DNA of 64,000 bases from Marinibacterium anthonyi (GCA_003217735.2 CP031585.1:1599501-1663500), one strand, 5' to 3'. Positions 46,663 to 56,254 are shown, numbered from the stretch's first letter. The notes: a model not told the origin generated them from the sequence alone. Numbers and translations are program-made.

Positions 46663-47049
46663 ATGGGCATTAAAGACAAACTTCACGTCATGGTCGTTGA
46701 CGACATGTCGGTCAGCCGCGGCCTTATCCTGCAGGCGCTGGACTGGATGGGCATCAATAACGTCGATTACTGCGTGGATGGCGAATCCGCGCTGCGCAAG
46801 TTGGCGGCGCGTCCCGTTCACCTGGTCATATCCGACTACAACATGCCGGGTATGGACGGGCTGACCTTGCTGGAGGGGTTGAGGCGCAATCGAACAACGC
46901 AGCGGATCGGCTTCATCCTGATCACCGGCTCAACAGATTCCGGTCTGATGGAGCGCGGAAACAAGTTGGGTATGAACAACTACATCAAGAAGCCCTTTTC
47001 GCCGGAGGCCCTTCAGGGCTGCATCGAACGCGTCGTCGGAAAACTTTGA
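46663..47049 (+). CDS. cheY: CheY-type response regulator 2
   Basis: This single receiver has 128 residues with VMVVDDMSVSRG, LVISDYNMPGMDG (phospho-acceptor Asp) and NYIKKPFSPEAL. It closely follows cheR (33 bases) with a GAGGACC ribosome site. Two CheYs in one operon suggest that one drives the motor and one drains phosphate, as known in other alphaproteobacteria; which is which is not evident. Confidence 0.92.
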   Translation: MGIKDKLHVMVVDDMSVSRGLILQALDWMGINNVDYCVDGESALRKLAARPVHLVISDYNMPGMDGLTLLEGLRRNRTTQRIGFILITGSTDSGLMERGNKLGMNNYIKKPFSPEALQGCIERVVGKL

Positions 47050-47072
47050 CATTGCCTCTCGAAGGAAAGCCC

Positions 47073-47387
47073 ATGACCAGAATCCCATTCGACGCAACTT
47101 TGCGCAACATCGCCAACGAGCTTGCCCGTCTCTCAGCCATCGCCGCAAATGTGGACGAAGTCATGGGGGACGTCATCGTCAAGATGGGAGCCAATGACCA
47201 GGAGCATGTGACGGCGCTGCAGGACGTGGACCTGCTCAGGCAATCCCTGGATTGTCTGGTGGTCTTGATGGGCAACCTTGCTGAACAGCAGGACGTTTCG
47301 CTGGGGGTCCATACCCACGAAGTGGGCGAAGGGGTTTATCTTCGCGATCTCCGGGATGCCTGTCTTACGGTTTACCAGACAGGGTAA
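47073..47387 (+). CDS. Unknown protein ending the chemotaxis operon
   Basis: This 104-residue, mostly helical protein reads MTRIPFDATLRNIANELARLSAIAANVDEVMGDVIVKMG and QALQDVDLLRQSLDCL-like helices. GAAGGAAAG precedes the ATG by 5-6 bases. It is the last gene of the run, 23 bases after cheY2. Position suggests a chemotaxis accessory such as a phosphatase or array component, but no CheZ or CheX motif is visible. Confidence 0.7.
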   Translation: MTRIPFDATLRNIANELARLSAIAANVDEVMGDVIVKMGANDQEHVTALQDVDLLRQSLDCLVVLMGNLAEQQDVSLGVHTHEVGEGVYLRDLRDACLTVYQTG

Positions 47388-47513
47388 GCCCGGACGACTT
47401 CGTGCCCATTCCCTGAACTCTGGCGCGGATCTTGGGACACTGTGGCATCCATCCGTGGGAGCTATCCGGCGTCACAGGTGCCGTCGCCGCCCAGGTCGGC
47501 ACCCTGACCGCCT

Positions 47514-48446
47514 TCAGCCCAGCAGTAGAAGCCACATCCAGACGGTCAGAAGCGACGAACCAGTTGCAATGAGCACCGAGGACGCCGCGACCCGTTTTGC
47601 CCGGCCGTAGAGGTTGGCAAAAATGTAGGCGTTGAAGCCAGGCGCCATGGACGCGTTCAGGACGGCGGACCGGAACAAGTCGGGCTTGAGGGACGTCAAG
47701 CTGCCAAAGATCCAGACCAGGGCGGGATGCAGCAGGAGCGACACGCAACAGACGAAGGCAATCGTGCGCAGATCGCCTTCGGGCTTGTATTGGACCAACA
47801 CGCCGCCAAGAGCGAAGAGGGCGCCGGGCAGTGCGGCGCGGGTGATCAGGCTCAGCGCATCTTCGGCGACGCCGGGGATGGGCATACCGGACACGTTGAC
47901 GGCGAAGCCCAGAAGGATGGCGATGATCAGCGCGTTCTTGAACATTGCAGCCAAGATGGCGCGGAGGAAAGCGGGGCCGGGTTTGCCGCGGTTGCGGACG
48001 ATCTCCATCGCGGTGATGCCGAGGGCGTAGCAGAACGGGGCATGGAAAGCGATGATGGCAAAGTTGCCGGTCAGCGCGTCGGGACCATAGGCGCGTTCGG
48101 TGATCGGCAGGCCCAGCAGGACGGAATTGGAGAAGAGGCAGCAGAAGGCGATGGCCACCGCATCTTCCCAGTCGCGTTTGAAGAACACGCGGGCGCCGAT
48201 CAGTCCTGCGAAGAAACAGAGGCCGGCCGCCGTGTAGAAGCTGCCCAGCAGTGCCGGATCGAAACTTGCGCGGATATCGATATGGGCGATGGCGTTGAAC
48301 AGAAGACAGGGGATGGCGAAACCCTGCGAGAAGCGCAGGATGCCGTCGATGTGGGTCTGGGTACAGTAGCCCCAGCGGGTCAGGCCGTATCCGCAGCCGA
48401 GCACAATGAAAACCGGCAGGATGACTTCGATCAGGGTCTGGAACAT
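47514..48446 (-). CDS. AEC family transporter (auxin efflux carrier type)
   Basis: This inner-membrane carrier has 310 residues and about ten spans in two five-span halves, as in the AEC family (VILPVFIVLGCGYGLTR, FSNSVLLGLPITERAYG, LPGALFALGGVLV). Substrates are usually small carboxylates such as malate or malonate; not assignable here. It is convergent with the che operon. Confidence 0.9.
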   Translation of the reverse strand: MFQTLIEVILPVFIVLGCGYGLTRWGYCTQTHIDGILRFSQGFAIPCLLFNAIAHIDIRASFDPALLGSFYTAAGLCFFAGLIGARVFFKRDWEDAVAIAFCCLFSNSVLLGLPITERAYGPDALTGNFAIIAFHAPFCYALGITAMEIVRNRGKPGPAFLRAILAAMFKNALIIAILLGFAVNVSGMPIPGVAEDALSLITRAALPGALFALGGVLVQYKPEGDLRTIAFVCCVSLLLHPALVWIFGSLTSLKPDLFRSAVLNASMAPGFNAYIFANLYGRAKRVAASSVLIATGSSLLTVWMWLLLLG

Positions 48447-48470
48447 TTTTCGCCGGTATGTCTTTGGGAT

Positions 48471-49274
48471 TCAATCATTTGCGGGCAGGGTGACGGTCAT
48501 CCCATCGAACGCCGGTTGCACGTGCTCCGGCGTTTCAGAGCTGATCGCGGCATAATCCATGTCCACGTGCAGGTTGGTCAGGATCGCCTGCGCGGGCTTC
48601 GCGCGCTTGATCCAGTCAAGGGTCATGGCCAGATGCGCATGGGTCGGGTGCGGTGTGCGCCGCAGCGCATCGACGATCCAGTAGTCCAGATCGTGAAGCT
48701 CGGCCCAGGCCGGATCATAGATTTCCACCGCATCCGGCAGGTAGGCCAGAGTGCCGATGCGGAAGCCCAGGGCGTCAATCGACCCATGGCCGACTTCGAA
48801 GGGGCGAAAGCGGATCGGGCCGCCGGGGCCGTCGATGGTGAAGGGCCCGTCGATCGTGTTCAGATCCAGGATCGGCGGATAGGGGGAGCCGGCGGGCTGG
48901 ATGAAGGCATAGCCGAAGCGCGCGATCAGGTCGTTCTGCGTGGGGCCATCGGCCCAGACGGGAAGGCGGGCGCGCATGTTGAAGACGATCATGCGCAGGT
49001 CGTCGATGCCGTGCACGTGATCGGCATGGGCATGGGTGTAAATCACCGCGTCCAGCCGCCCGGTGCCGGTGCCCAGCAACTGGTCGCGCAGGTCGGGAGA
49101 GGTGTCGATCAGCACGGTTGTCGTGCCGTCCGGGCCGTCGCGTTCGACCAGAAGGGAACAGCGGCGGCGCGCATTCCTGGGGTTGTCGGGATCGCAATCG
49201 CCCCAGAAACCGCCAAGGCGCGGCACGCCTCCGGAGGATCCGCAGCCCAGGATCGTAAACCGGTACTGATCCAT
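48471..49274 (-). CDS. MBL-fold metallohydrolase (PhnP-like)
   Basis: This 267-residue metallo-beta-lactamase-fold hydrolase starts FTILGCGSSGGVPRLGG, has TSPDLRDQLL and the metal motif YTHAHADHVHGIDDLR, with further His ligands in VGHGS and NLHVDMDY. PhnP-like proteins are phosphodiesterases; the substrate here is unknown. Its start overlaps the tatD stop (TGATG), so it is the last gene of the holB-tatD operon. Confidence 0.92.
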   Translation of the reverse strand: MDQYRFTILGCGSSGGVPRLGGFWGDCDPDNPRNARRRCSLLVERDGPDGTTTVLIDTSPDLRDQLLGTGTGRLDAVIYTHAHADHVHGIDDLRMIVFNMRARLPVWADGPTQNDLIARFGYAFIQPAGSPYPPILDLNTIDGPFTIDGPGGPIRFRPFEVGHGSIDALGFRIGTLAYLPDAVEIYDPAWAELHDLDYWIVDALRRTPHPTHAHLAMTLDWIKRAKPAQAILTNLHVDMDYAAISSETPEHVQPAFDGMTVTLPAND

Positions 49275-50080
49275 CAGGCGGCTGCCCGATATGCGGCGGC
49301 CTTGGAAAAGAGACGGTCGAAATTCGCTTCAAGCTGCGCGGCGAAGGCGTCGTAATCCAGGCCAAAGACCTCGGCTCCCTTGCGGGCGGTCAGGGCGGAA
49401 TAGGCCGGTTCGTTGCGCCTGCCCCGGTGCGGCGGGGGCGCCAGGTAGGGGCTGTCGGTTTCCACCAGGATCCGGTCGATCGGGGCGGCGGCGAAGATGT
49501 CGCGCAGTTCGCCGCTTTTGGGAAAGGCCGTGATGCCCGACATCGACAGGTAAAAGCCCAGCTCAAGCGCGGATTTCGCCAGTTCGGGGCCCGAAGAAAA
49601 GCAATGCAGCACGCAAGGATAGGCGCCGTTGCGATATTCCTCGGTCAGGATGCGGGCCATGTCGTCATCCGCGGCGCGGGCGTGGATGATCAGCGGCAGG
49701 CCGGTGTCGCGCGCGGCGGCGATGTGGATGCGCAGGCTGTCCTGCTGCACCGCGGCGCTTTCGGCGGTGTAGTGATAGTCGAGCCCGGTTTCGCCGATGC
49801 CTACGAACTTCGGATGCCGGGACATCGCCACCAGTTCCTCGACCGAGGTCATCGGCTCTTCGGCGGCGGACATCGGGTGGGTCCCGGCGGCATAGAAGAT
49901 CGCCTCGTTGGCCTCGGCGATTGCCCGGACCTTGGGTTCGTTCTTCAGCCGGGTGCAAATGGTCACCATGCGCCGCACGCCGGCGGCGCGGGCGCGGTCG
50001 ATGACCTGGTCCAGCTCGCCTTCGAAATCCGGGAAATCAAGATGGCAATGGCTGTCGGTAATCGTGGGCGCGTCGGTCAT
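49274..50080 (-). CDS. tatD: TatD family metal-dependent DNase
   Basis: This TIM-barrel hydrolase of 268 residues has SHCHLDF (metal His pair), GETGLDYHY, PLIIHARAAD, CVLHCFSSG and ETDSPYLAPPPHRGRRNEP, the full TatD signature. TatD enzymes are Mg-dependent 3'-5' exonucleases. It is 23 bases downstream of holB. Confidence 0.94.
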   Translation of the reverse strand: MTDAPTITDSHCHLDFPDFEGELDQVIDRARAAGVRRMVTICTRLKNEPKVRAIAEANEAIFYAAGTHPMSAAEEPMTSVEELVAMSRHPKFVGIGETGLDYHYTAESAAVQQDSLRIHIAAARDTGLPLIIHARAADDDMARILTEEYRNGAYPCVLHCFSSGPELAKSALELGFYLSMSGITAFPKSGELRDIFAAAPIDRILVETDSPYLAPPPHRGRRNEPAYSALTARKGAEVFGLDYDAFAAQLEANFDRLFSKAAAYRAAA

Positions 50081-50103
50081 GGGGAACTCTCGGGCCGTCA
50101 GGT

Positions 50104-51222
50104 TCAGCCCGCGGCGGTCTCTTGAATCTTGAAAACGGTATCGAGCACCAGCGCGCCGGGGTCAAGGTTGACCGCCTGTCCGTGGCGCCCTCGGGCCCCC
50201 ACGGTGCTGGCAAGTGCCGCCCAGGCACGCGCTTTGTGCGCATCGGGGGCGAGACGGGCCAGGACCTGGGCCTCTCCCGGGGCGGCTTCGGGCTGGGGTG
50301 GCGTGCCGGTGGCGCCGGTGCGGGCCAGCCGGGACAGCAGGATGTCGACCAGCGTCAGCAGCAGATCGAAACTGTCGGCGGAACCGCGACCCGACACCGC
50401 GTCGGCCAGCGCCAAAGCGCCCTGCCGGTCCAGGCGCGGCAGGGTGGAGAGCAGCGCGACCAGCCGCCGGTATTGTTCGAGCCCGCCCAGAGACAGCAAC
50501 CGCAGGGCGGCCCCGGCGGACCCCGCCGCGAGCGTCGAAAGCGCGGCGGTGTTTTCGGGCAGATCGGCGCCGGCCTGCGCAAGCGCGGCGGTCATGTCGT
50601 CGGGGCCCAGCGGGGTCAGGCGCAGGTTGCGGCAGCGGGACCGTATCGTGGGCAGCAGGCGGGACGGTTGATGAGACACAAGCAGGATCGTGGTGCGCGC
50701 CGGGGGTTCTTCCAGCATTTTCAACAGCGCGTTGGCGGCCGACGTGTTCATTTCATCCGCCGCATCCACGATGACGACGCGGCGTCCGCCGTCGGCGGCG
50801 GACAGCCCGAAAAAGCGCGACAGGCGGCGGATGTCGTCCACCACGATCTGGTCGCGCAGCCGGCCCTGGTCGTTGACGCTGCGGGTGACGGTGGCCAGAC
50901 CCGGATCCGCGCCGGCCAGGATGTGGCGCGCCACCGGATGTTCGGGGCCGATATCCAGGCTGGCGGGCGGGGGCGGGGCGCCAAACAGCCCGTCTTCCTC
51001 GACCGGCGGGGTGGCCAGCAGGAAGCGCGCGATGCGCCAGGCCAGTGTCGCCTTGCCGACGCCTTCGGGTCCGGTCAGCAGCCAGCCGTGATGCAGCCGG
51101 CCCGTGGTGTAGGCGGACAGGAAATCGGCTTCGGCCCTGGCCTGGCCGAACAGGCGCTGCGTCTCGCGCGGGTGGGGGGCGCCTGGCGCCTGGTCGGGCG
51201 CGGGCAGGTCGTCGTCGCTCAT
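50104..51222 (-). CDS. holB: DNA polymerase III subunit delta'
   Basis: This clamp-loader subunit has 372 residues. The N-terminal RecA-like fold shows HHGWLLTGPEGVGKATLAWRIA and VVIVDAADEMNTSAANALLKMLEEPP, with LVSHQPSRLLPTIRSRC of the clamp-loader SRC motif. It starts overlapping the tmk stop (ATGA), a frequent tmk-holB pairing. Confidence 0.94.
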   Translation of the reverse strand: MSDDDLPAPDQAPGAPHPRETQRLFGQARAEADFLSAYTTGRLHHGWLLTGPEGVGKATLAWRIARFLLATPPVEEDGLFGAPPPPASLDIGPEHPVARHILAGADPGLATVTRSVNDQGRLRDQIVVDDIRRLSRFFGLSAADGGRRVVIVDAADEMNTSAANALLKMLEEPPARTTILLVSHQPSRLLPTIRSRCRNLRLTPLGPDDMTAALAQAGADLPENTAALSTLAAGSAGAALRLLSLGGLEQYRRLVALLSTLPRLDRQGALALADAVSGRGSADSFDLLLTLVDILLSRLARTGATGTPPQPEAAPGEAQVLARLAPDAHKARAWAALASTVGARGRHGQAVNLDPGALVLDTVFKIQETAAG

Positions 51223-51887
51223 GTCAGGTCCGAGGCCAGCTCCGGTGCGATCAGGTGGCGAATGTCGGCGGCGACCTCGTCGGCCGCCCGGTTGCCGTCG
51301 ATCACCCGGAAGCGGGCGGGGAATTCGGCGGCGAGGTCCAGGAAGCCTTCGCGCATCCGGGCCTGCAGGTCCAGTCCGAAATCCTCGAACCGCTCTTCAT
51401 GCCCCTGGCGGCCCTTGGCGCGCGACAGCCCCAGCGCGGGGTCCATGTCGATCAGCAGGGTCAGGTCGGGGTCATCGGCGATCATCAGGTCGTGCAGCCG
51501 GTCGACGATGGGGCGCAACTGGCCGCGCGACAAGCCCTGGTACATGCGCGTCGAATCCGCGAAACGGTCGCAGATCACCACCTTGCCGGCCTTGAGCGCG
51601 GGCCAGATCGTGCGTTCCATGTGGTCGCGGCGGGCAGCGGTGAACAGCAGGATCTCGGTCTCGGCGGACCAGCGGTCGGGGTCGCCTTCCAGCACCAGCG
51701 ACCGGATCTCCTCGGCCCCCGGCGATCCGCCGGGCTCGCGGGTCAGGACAACCTCGCGGCCCTTGGCGCGCAGGTCCTCGGCCAGGCGTCGCGCCTGGGT
51801 CGACTTGCCGGAGCCGTCGATCCCTTCGAATGTAACGAACAACCCGCGCCGGCTCAGGTCGCGGCGGCGGGATCGGGGCTGAGCCAT
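51219..51887 (-). CDS. tmk: Thymidylate kinase
   Basis: Tmk phosphorylates dTMP to dTDP. The 222-residue protein has the P-loop FEGIDGSGKSTQARRLAEDL, the TREPGG DR-type segment, and DRFADSTRMYQG. The lid reads RAKGRQGHEERFE. The start at 51887 overlaps the dacA-type gene by 34 bases; the first 13 residues are Arg-rich, so a later non-ATG start near LFVTFEG is possible. Confidence 0.94.
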   Translation of the reverse strand: MAQPRSRRRDLSRRGLFVTFEGIDGSGKSTQARRLAEDLRAKGREVVLTREPGGSPGAEEIRSLVLEGDPDRWSAETEILLFTAARRDHMERTIWPALKAGKVVICDRFADSTRMYQGLSRGQLRPIVDRLHDLMIADDPDLTLLIDMDPALGLSRAKGRQGHEERFEDFGLDLQARMREGFLDLAAEFPARFRVIDGNRAADEVAADIRHLIAPELASDLT

Positions 51888-53017
51888 TTCTTGATCAATG
51901 CATTTGCGGCCGCGGTGACGCGGACGAGGAACCCGCCGGCCGGCACATCGGCATCCGCCACCAGCGGCAGGGTCATTTCAGGGAGGCCTTCGGGACGCAC
52001 GACAAGTTCGCCCAGGGTCTGGCCTTTCTTGATCGGGGCGTCGATCGGGCCGACATAGACGACCTCGCCGTTCAGATCGCCGCTTTGCAGGATCGGCAGC
52101 AGGACCTGCCAGTCCTGTTCGGGCACCAGGCCGACGGACGGGTCACGGCCCATCCAGACTTCGGCCCGGGCGACGGGCACGCCCTGCTTGGCGATGGTCT
52201 TTTCGGCGAAATGGCGGAAGGACCAGTTGACGATGGCCTCGGATTCCTCGGCCCGGTCACGTTCGGTGGCCAGCCCCGTGATCACGAAGATCACCCGGCG
52301 GTCTCCCTGGCGCGCGGATCCCACAAGCCCATAGCCGGCTTCCTGGGTGTGTCCGGTCTTCAGGCCGTCGGCGCCGATGTCGAGGCTCAGCAACGGGTTG
52401 CGGTTGTGCACGTTCTGCGGCGCGCGCCCGTCAAAGTCGAATTCCTTCTCGGAAAACATCGGGTAGAATTCGGGGAAGTCGTTGATGATGTGCTGGGCCA
52501 GGATCGCCAGGTCCTTCACCGACATGCGGTGCCCGGCCTGAGGCCAGCCGTTGGCGTTCATGAAGGTGGAATTCTCCATCCCCAGCTGGCGGGCGCGGCG
52601 GGTCATGAAGCGGGCAAAGCCGGCCTCGGTTCCGTCGGGGGACAGCGCTTCGGCGATGACCACACAGGCGTCGTTGCCGGAATTGACGATGATGCCGCGC
52701 AGCAGGTCTTCGACCCGGACCCGGTCGGTGGTGTCCAGGAACATGGTCGAGCCCTTGTAGCTCATGGCGTGGGCCGACACCGGCAGGCGTTCATCCAGCG
52801 ACAGGCGTCCGTCGCGCACCGCCTCGAAGGCGACATACAGCGTCATCAGCTTGGACATCGATGCCGGCGGAAGCGGTTCGTCGGCGTTCTTGGACAGCAG
52901 CACGGTTCCGGTCGTCTGGTCGAGCACATAGGCTGCACGGGCAGAGGTATCGAAGGCCTGGGCAGGCAGGGCGGCAAGATAGACGAGACAGGTGGCCAGA
53001 ACCGTTAGCAGGCGCAA
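51854..53017 (-). CDS. D-alanyl-D-alanine carboxypeptidase (PBP5/6-like)
   Basis: This periplasmic DD-carboxypeptidase of 387 residues trims the terminal D-Ala from peptidoglycan stems. It has a signal peptide (AALPAQAF), SMSK (active Ser near 53), SGN, KTGHTQEAGYG, and a C-terminal PBP5-type beta domain with a final amphipathic segment for membrane contact. It follows the SPOR lipoprotein gene by 24 bases; both act at the cell wall. Confidence 0.95.
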   Translation of the reverse strand: MRLLTVLATCLVYLAALPAQAFDTSARAAYVLDQTTGTVLLSKNADEPLPPASMSKLMTLYVAFEAVRDGRLSLDERLPVSAHAMSYKGSTMFLDTTDRVRVEDLLRGIIVNSGNDACVVIAEALSPDGTEAGFARFMTRRARQLGMENSTFMNANGWPQAGHRMSVKDLAILAQHIINDFPEFYPMFSEKEFDFDGRAPQNVHNRNPLLSLDIGADGLKTGHTQEAGYGLVGSARQGDRRVIFVITGLATERDRAEESEAIVNWSFRHFAEKTIAKQGVPVARAEVWMGRDPSVGLVPEQDWQVLLPILQSGDLNGEVVYVGPIDAPIKKGQTLGELVVRPEGLPEMTLPLVADADVPAGGFLVRVTAAANALIKKWLSPDPAAAT

Positions 53018-53041
53018 GGCGATGTCCTTTCGATTGTTTCT

Positions 53042-53923
53042 TCAGTCGGCCACGGCATAGGCATCCGTGAACCCGGTTTTGTTGATCTTCCTGAGCAGCG
53101 CCGCGCGTTCCGACCTGGTGGTCGCGGGGCCGACGACGACTCGCCAGAAGGTTTTGCCATTCGCTTCCTGTTTGTAAACCGTCGGCACCATTCCATCGGT
53201 GCGCATCATGTCGGCAGTGCGGTTGGCATTTTCCTCGACCGAGAAGATCCCGATCTGGATATAGGGTTTGTCCAGCTTGCTGGACGCTACTGCTGGTGTT
53301 GCCGGGGCAGGGACGGCCGCGGCGATCACGGTTTCCGGCGTTTTGGGACTGGTGGCGGTCTTCGGCGCCTCCTTGCTGTCCTTGGCGGGGGCGGCGGGGG
53401 CAAGCGCGGTTTCCTCGACACCGGCGGCGGCGCTCAGCCCTTCGGTGGGCGCGGCGGTCGGATCGCTGACGGTTTCGCGGCGCAGGGCCGTGACGTTCAG
53501 CTGGACGGGCGCGCCGGCCAGCATGCCCAGGGCGCCGGCGGCATCGGACGACGCCTGAAGCTGCGGCCCCGGGATGTCGCGTTCCCGCCGGAACAAGGCG
53601 CCGATGACGAACTTGCCGTTGGTGGTGTTGCGGATGATGACCCGCTCGGGTTCCTTCACGTCGGGATGGGCCACCCAGACCCCGCCAAGCGACGGCCGTC
53701 CATCCCACAACCCGGCCTCGGTCACGTCGAAGACGTCGGGCGCCTCGACATCGCGTTCGATCAGGGTGGTCTTGGTCGATGCCTTGGCATCGGCGGTGGC
53801 GTCGGCCGGGTCGCTGACAAGGTTGAGACTGGGAAAATCGGAACAGCCGGCAAGGCCCAACCCGGCAATTCCAAAGGCCAGAACGCGGACCACGCCCGCG
53901 GTTTTGGTGGTGAGTGTCATCAT
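53042..53923 (-). CDS. SPOR-domain lipoprotein
   Basis: The protein has about 293 residues. A lipoprotein signal ends in the lipobox LAGC (Cys near 25). A central region is low-complexity Ala/Pro/Thr, and the C-terminal SPOR domain (KPYIQIGIFSVEENANRTADMM to FWRVVVGPATTRSER) binds denuded glycan at the septum. It heads the dacA-tmk-holB-tatD cluster. ATG 53923 or 53920 starts the gene; the upstream frame lacks a leader. Confidence 0.9.
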   Translation of the reverse strand: MMTLTTKTAGVVRVLAFGIAGLGLAGCSDFPSLNLVSDPADATADAKASTKTTLIERDVEAPDVFDVTEAGLWDGRPSLGGVWVAHPDVKEPERVIIRNTTNGKFVIGALFRRERDIPGPQLQASSDAAGALGMLAGAPVQLNVTALRRETVSDPTAAPTEGLSAAAGVEETALAPAAPAKDSKEAPKTATSPKTPETVIAAAVPAPATPAVASSKLDKPYIQIGIFSVEENANRTADMMRTDGMVPTVYKQEANGKTFWRVVVGPATTRSERAALLRKINKTGFTDAYAVAD

Positions 53924-54149
53924 GCTTTGCTCTTGCCCATATCGGCGCTGATGCGCTCTGTCTGCCCGTCCGGATCGTTTCGCCCGTGTTCGGTCGTTGA
54001 TGTCAGGATACATGGCCCGGGGCCCTGTGAAAAGCCTCTCGCGAATCAGTGTGGTCTTTTCGGTCACCGAAGCATTTGCAATCTGGCCCTTGTGCGGTGG
54101 CGTGTGCCGTCTTGCCTGCGCTGGCGGCAGCCGCTAAACCGCGAGAACC

Positions 54150-54239
54150 GGGGAGATGGCAGAGTGGTCGAATGCGGCGGTCTTGAAAACCGTTGGGCGT
54201 GAGAGCGTCCCCAGGGTTCGAATCCCTGTCTCCCCGCCA
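54150..54239 (+). tRNA. tRNA-Ser (TGA)
   Basis: GGGGAGA pairs with TCTCCCC; the D-arm is GGCAGAGTGGTCGAATGC, anticodon loop CTTGAAA gives TGA, a long variable arm (GGGCGTGAGAGCGTCC) is present as in class II tRNAs, and the T-loop is GGTTCGAATCC. CCA is encoded. Confidence 0.96.
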
Positions 54240-54585
54240 CCGGCACTCGTCTCGGTTACCCATGCCCAATTCGTCTGATTTTGTGCGGCATGTCCCGTGG
54301 GTTGTTGTGGCTCAACGTGGTGTGAAACGTGCCTTCCCCGCCCAACATCCCGGATCAACCGCGCCGGTCTCACCTGCCCGGGAATCGGGAACCGCAAGCT
54401 CCATGGGCGCGCCGGTCGCGGCACCGGCGGCAAGCGCAAGGCCGGGACGGATCGGCGCCGCGGGGGGCGCGTTGGAGGGGGGCCGTTTCGCCGCCAGAGG
54501 CAGCGATCACTGCGGGATCAGAGGGAAGGTGTGCCAGCCCGGGGCGCCTTGGCCGGCGCAGGTCCGGGATGGCGATGTCGTGGCG
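54240..54585. other. 346-base gene-free stretch after tRNA-Ser
   Basis: Reading frames here lack domains and ribosome sites. No integrase or att repeat is seen, although the tRNA 3' end followed by patchy genes suggests an old insertion point. Confidence 0.4.
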
Positions 54586-55050
54586 TCAGGCCGGCACGAA
54601 AGCGTGCACGTCGCGCCAGGTGAAGCGGGCCACGCGCTTGGCGATCAGCCACTTGCCGTCCTGCCGGACGTAGGTGTCGTTGTAGATCACGCCATTGGAG
54701 TTGCGGGTCTTCTCGCCCTCCGGGCCACCGATCAGCTCGACGGTACAGTAGTGGACGGCGCTTGCCGTGTCGCCGTCGATCTCGGCGGTGAACTGGCCGT
54801 TCATGTGATAGACGGCGTCGAAGGTGGCAAGGAACGGTGTCCAGCTCTCCTCGATCTGCTGACGGCCGTTCAGCACGGGCAGGGGCGTGTCGGCGAACCA
54901 TGTTTCGACGATGCCGTTCTCGGTGAACAGGAAGGTCTGCTCATGCACTTTCTTGTCGTCGGCGAGGGTGGAAAACACATCGACGATGCGCTTGAGCGCA
55001 GCGTGGTCTTCGAGGCGTTGAATGCGGGTTTCGATGCTTGGTTCGGACAT
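54586..55050 (-). CDS. Nuclear transport factor 2 (SnoaL-like) family protein
   Basis: This 154-residue alpha+beta cone protein reads IETRIQRLEDHAALKRIVDVFSTLADD, VYHMNGQFTAEIDGDTASAVHYCTVEL and DTYVRQDGKWLIAKRVARFTW. Family members are isomerases, dehydratases or binding proteins. The start at 55050 (MSEPSIE) follows a GGGGG-rich site. Function not assignable. Confidence 0.85.
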   Translation of the reverse strand: MSEPSIETRIQRLEDHAALKRIVDVFSTLADDKKVHEQTFLFTENGIVETWFADTPLPVLNGRQQIEESWTPFLATFDAVYHMNGQFTAEIDGDTASAVHYCTVELIGGPEGEKTRNSNGVIYNDTYVRQDGKWLIAKRVARFTWRDVHAFVPA

Positions 55051-55277
55051 CGGGGGCTCCATGTGTCGCGGTTTCGAATTCTGAAGCGAGAGATACGCCT
55101 CTCCGGGCTTTGCGATAATCGGGTAAATCAGGCATTGCCTCATGCGTCTGTGATATCAATCGGGGTCCGCAAGCGCGATGAACCGCACCATTGGTCCGGC
55201 GGCCCGGCCAAACGAAGAGGCCCTGCGACAGTTGCGCATCGCGGGGCCTCTCCGAACCCTTTTCAGGACGGTTCTGC

Positions 55278-56096
55278 TCACTCGGCGTCAGGGCCATAGT
55301 AGAAATTGGCCGTCGCGCCGCCATCCGTCAGGAAATCGCTTCCGGTAATATAGCCGCCCTCGGGCCCCATGATCAGGGCCGCCAGCGCGGCAACCTCGTC
55401 CGGCGTGCCGGCCCGCCCGGCGGGGGTCTTTGCCAGCATGTTGCGGTAGAAATCGGCACGTTCCCCGTTCAGCTCGTCATAGGCGAGCGGCGTGATGATG
55501 ATGCCGGGGCTGATCGCATTCACCCGGGCACCGCGCTTGCCCCAGCGGGGCGCCTCGCCGCGCACCCGCAGCGAATTGCAGCGCTTCGACATCTGGTAGG
55601 CCAGCAACGTGTCATCCACCGCCTGCACGAAGGGCAGGCTCAGGAGGTCTTCGGCCGGGGTGGTCGCCAGCAGCTTGTCCTGTTCGGCCGTCAGTGCGGG
55701 CATGCGATAGCCGGATTGCGAGGAAATCACGATGGCCGAACCACCTTCGGCGATGACTTCGCCGAATTCCTCCAGCAGCATCGAGGTGCCATAAAGGTCG
55801 ACCTTGAGGATCGTGGCGACCGGCGCCTGCGAGGGCGACACGCCCGCCGCCTGGATCAGCGCCTTGATCTCGCCCAGCCCGGAGGCCAGTTCGACCAGCG
55901 CCTTCACCGAGGCGCGGTCAGCGACGTCGACGGTGGTCGTCGTGGTCTTGAAACCCGCCAGTTCGAGAATTTTAGCGGCGGCCTCGGCGTTTTCCGCTTT
56001 CAGGTCGGCAAGCACCACGTGACGCCCACTGCTGACCCGGCGTGCAATGGCCTGGCCGATCGATCCGGCGCCGACGACGACAGTGACATCAGTCAT
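55278..56096 (-). CDS. SDR family oxidoreductase
   Basis: This short-chain dehydrogenase of 272 residues has the NAD(P)-binding VVVGAGSIGQAIARRV, LIQAAGVSPS, the catalytic Ser in IVISSQSGY and Tyr-x3-Lys in AYQMSKRC. ARVNAISPGII and the C-terminal DGG are standard. Substrate unknown. It neighbours broken oxidoreductase genes on the same strand. Confidence 0.92.
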   Translation of the reverse strand: MTDVTVVVGAGSIGQAIARRVSSGRHVVLADLKAENAEAAAKILELAGFKTTTTTVDVADRASVKALVELASGLGEIKALIQAAGVSPSQAPVATILKVDLYGTSMLLEEFGEVIAEGGSAIVISSQSGYRMPALTAEQDKLLATTPAEDLLSLPFVQAVDDTLLAYQMSKRCNSLRVRGEAPRWGKRGARVNAISPGIIITPLAYDELNGERADFYRNMLAKTPAGRAGTPDEVAALAALIMGPEGGYITGSDFLTDGGATANFYYGPDAE

Positions 56097-56254
56097 TTCG
56101 ATATTCCTTCTCTCTTCTTCATGTGCGGCGTGCTGCGGCGGTGCCGGCAGATCGGCGGCATGGAGGCGGATGTCCGCCCGGTGTTCTCCGCTTGCCTGCG
56201 TCCCGATTTAGGCGCCAAGTCTGCCTCGGGTTAGTTAATCAATCATACATGGCA

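Noticed and set aside
47477-47503. GGTGCCG/CGGCACC hairpin between the che operon and the AEC gene as terminator
   Set aside because: Only 7 bp with a 13-base loop and no T-run; not convincing.
54240-54585. Gene starting MPNSSDFVRHVPWV after tRNA-Ser
   Set aside because: No ribosome site, Ala/Pro/Gly-rich low-complexity continuation and no family match.
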